This document shows, piece by piece, positions 5,894 through 6,601 of a DNA stretch of 6,601 nucleotides. Made by a program: the position numbers and the translations under genes. The stretch lies in assembly GCA_937880175.1 (NCBI GenBank), contig CALFLO010000151.1, forward strand, positions 1 to 6,601, given 5' to 3'. The notes below the pieces were generated by a model, which had not been told where the DNA came from, made no database searches, and saw nothing but the letters and a program-made list of their open reading frames with translations. This DNA comes from an uncultured Gluconobacter sp. Its GTDB lineage: Bacteria; Pseudomonadota; Alphaproteobacteria; Acetobacterales; Acetobacteraceae. Positions within the stretch are counted from its first letter, which is position 1. Every line of letters begins with the position of its first letter.

Positions 5894-6601
5894 TCAGAAG
5901 CTGGTGGAGAGCGAACCCATCATCGAGAAGGGCGGCTGGATGTAATAGGACGGTGCGGAATCCGCGGCGATCTTGTTGCCATAGACCCCCGTCGTGGCCC
6001 GGGCGTTCTCCGCGAAGTAATACACGCCACCCAGCTTGTACTGGCCGGTCAGGTTGGTGAAGTTCAGCTTGAAGACCGGCGCCTGCGCGATGAAGAACTT
6101 CGGCAGGTGATAGCCCAGAGACAGCGAGTCCGAGAAATAGGACGGCATCGTCTGGTCGTTCATGAACGTCGAATACTGCTTGTCCGTGTAGCGGATGCTG
6201 GCATTGAGGAAGAACGGACCTTCCGTATAGGTCAGGCCGATGCTGCCCATGAACTTCGGCGTCATGATCGGCGTCTTGCCCTTGGTCTTCAGATAGTCGA
6301 TCGACCCGTTATCGGCGGCGATGGGCAGGTTGTTGTCCATCGTGGCATGCAGGTATTCGAACGACAGATACGGCCGGAAACGGTGAAACAGCGGCTTGGT
6401 GGACAGCATCAGGTCCACACCCCGGATCGTCTCGCCACCCGTATTGAGCGTCTGGCTGACCGGCACGTCATTGCTGTAGGTGTTGAGGGACAGCAGGCGG
6501 TTGGTGACGTTGAAGTTGTAGACGCTGACATCCGCCAGGAAGATGTCACCCGTATAGCGGTATCCCAGCTCTTCCTTGATGGAATACTGCGGCTTCGCAT
6601 T
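5894..6601 (-). CDS. TonB-dependent outer-membrane receptor (C-terminal fragment)
   Basis: The frame is open from the right edge to the TGA at 5894-5896 and gives 235 residues; the start, signal peptide, plug domain and TonB box lie outside the window. The fragment shows alternating beta-strands of an outer-membrane barrel: near its start PQYSIKEELGYRYTGD, then strands such as FLADVSVYNFNVTN and YLSFEYLHAT, and IRYTDKQYS and LSLGYHLP. TGGETIRGVDLML, the usual 'G-E-xx-G-x-D' turn of these receptors, is also present. It ends in phenylalanine (SLSTSF), the expected C-terminal signal for barrel insertion by the BAM complex. Receptors of this kind import ferric siderophores, heme, cobalamin or other large ligands using TonB energy; the ligand cannot be inferred from this part. 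A GTG within the frame at 6466 is internal, not the start. Terminator at 5857-5886. Confidence 0.9.
   Translation of the reverse strand, partial: NAKPQYSIKEELGYRYTGDIFLADVSVYNFNVTNRLLSLNTYSNDVPVSQTLNTGGETIRGVDLMLSTKPLFHRFRPYLSFEYLHATMDNNLPIAADNGSIDYLKTKGKTPIMTPKFMGSIGLTYTEGPFFLNASIRYTDKQYSTFMNDQTMPSYFSDSLSLGYHLPKFFIAQAPVFKLNFTNLTGQYKLGGVYYFAENARATTGVYGNKIAADSAPSYYIQPPFSMMGSLSTSF

Overview
The window looks like an ordinary stretch of chromosome from a GC-rich Gram-negative alphaproteobacterium. An acetic acid bacterium (Acetobacteraceae, for example a Gluconobacter relative) is the best guess. This rests on GC-rich codon use, the ExbD/TonB/TonB-dependent receptor outfit and the general look of the proteins; no rRNA or other marker is present to settle it. 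I see no IS element, tRNA, rRNA, CRISPR array, integrase or phage gene.

Layout: (1) 1-995, + strand: the 3' end of exbD and a complete tonB, joined by a one-base stop/start overlap. (2) 1034-1900, +: an NmrA-like NAD(P)-binding protein, 38 bases after tonB. (3) 1876-2805, -: a YfeX-like DyP-type heme peroxidase, meeting the NmrA gene tail to tail with a 25-base overlap. (4) 2957-3307, +: a PhnA/YjdM zinc-ribbon protein, divergent from the peroxidase across 151 bases. (5) 3294-4982, -: a SulP-family anion transporter with a C-terminal STAS domain, overlapping the phnA end by 14 bases. (6) 5120-5851, +: a classical short-chain dehydrogenase/reductase, divergent from the transporter across 137 bases. 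(7) 5857-5886: a strong hairpin terminator shared by two converging genes. (8) 5894-6601, -: the C-terminal 235 residues of a TonB-dependent outer-membrane receptor, running off the right edge.

How the genes work together: ExbD and TonB belong to the inner-membrane motor that powers outer-membrane receptors such as the one at the right edge, so both ends of the window concern energised uptake. The DyP peroxidase is a heme protein and could sit loosely within an iron/heme theme, but that is inference from proximity. The NmrA-like protein, PhnA-like protein, SulP transporter and SDR have no obvious shared pathway, and strand switches separate most of them into single-gene units.

I did not find a convincing undescribed system. 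The points most worth a second look are a TonB whose membrane segment appears to lack the usual histidine, two tail-to-tail coding overlaps (one with a hairpin just past the phnA stop), and an altered glycine motif in the NmrA-like protein.
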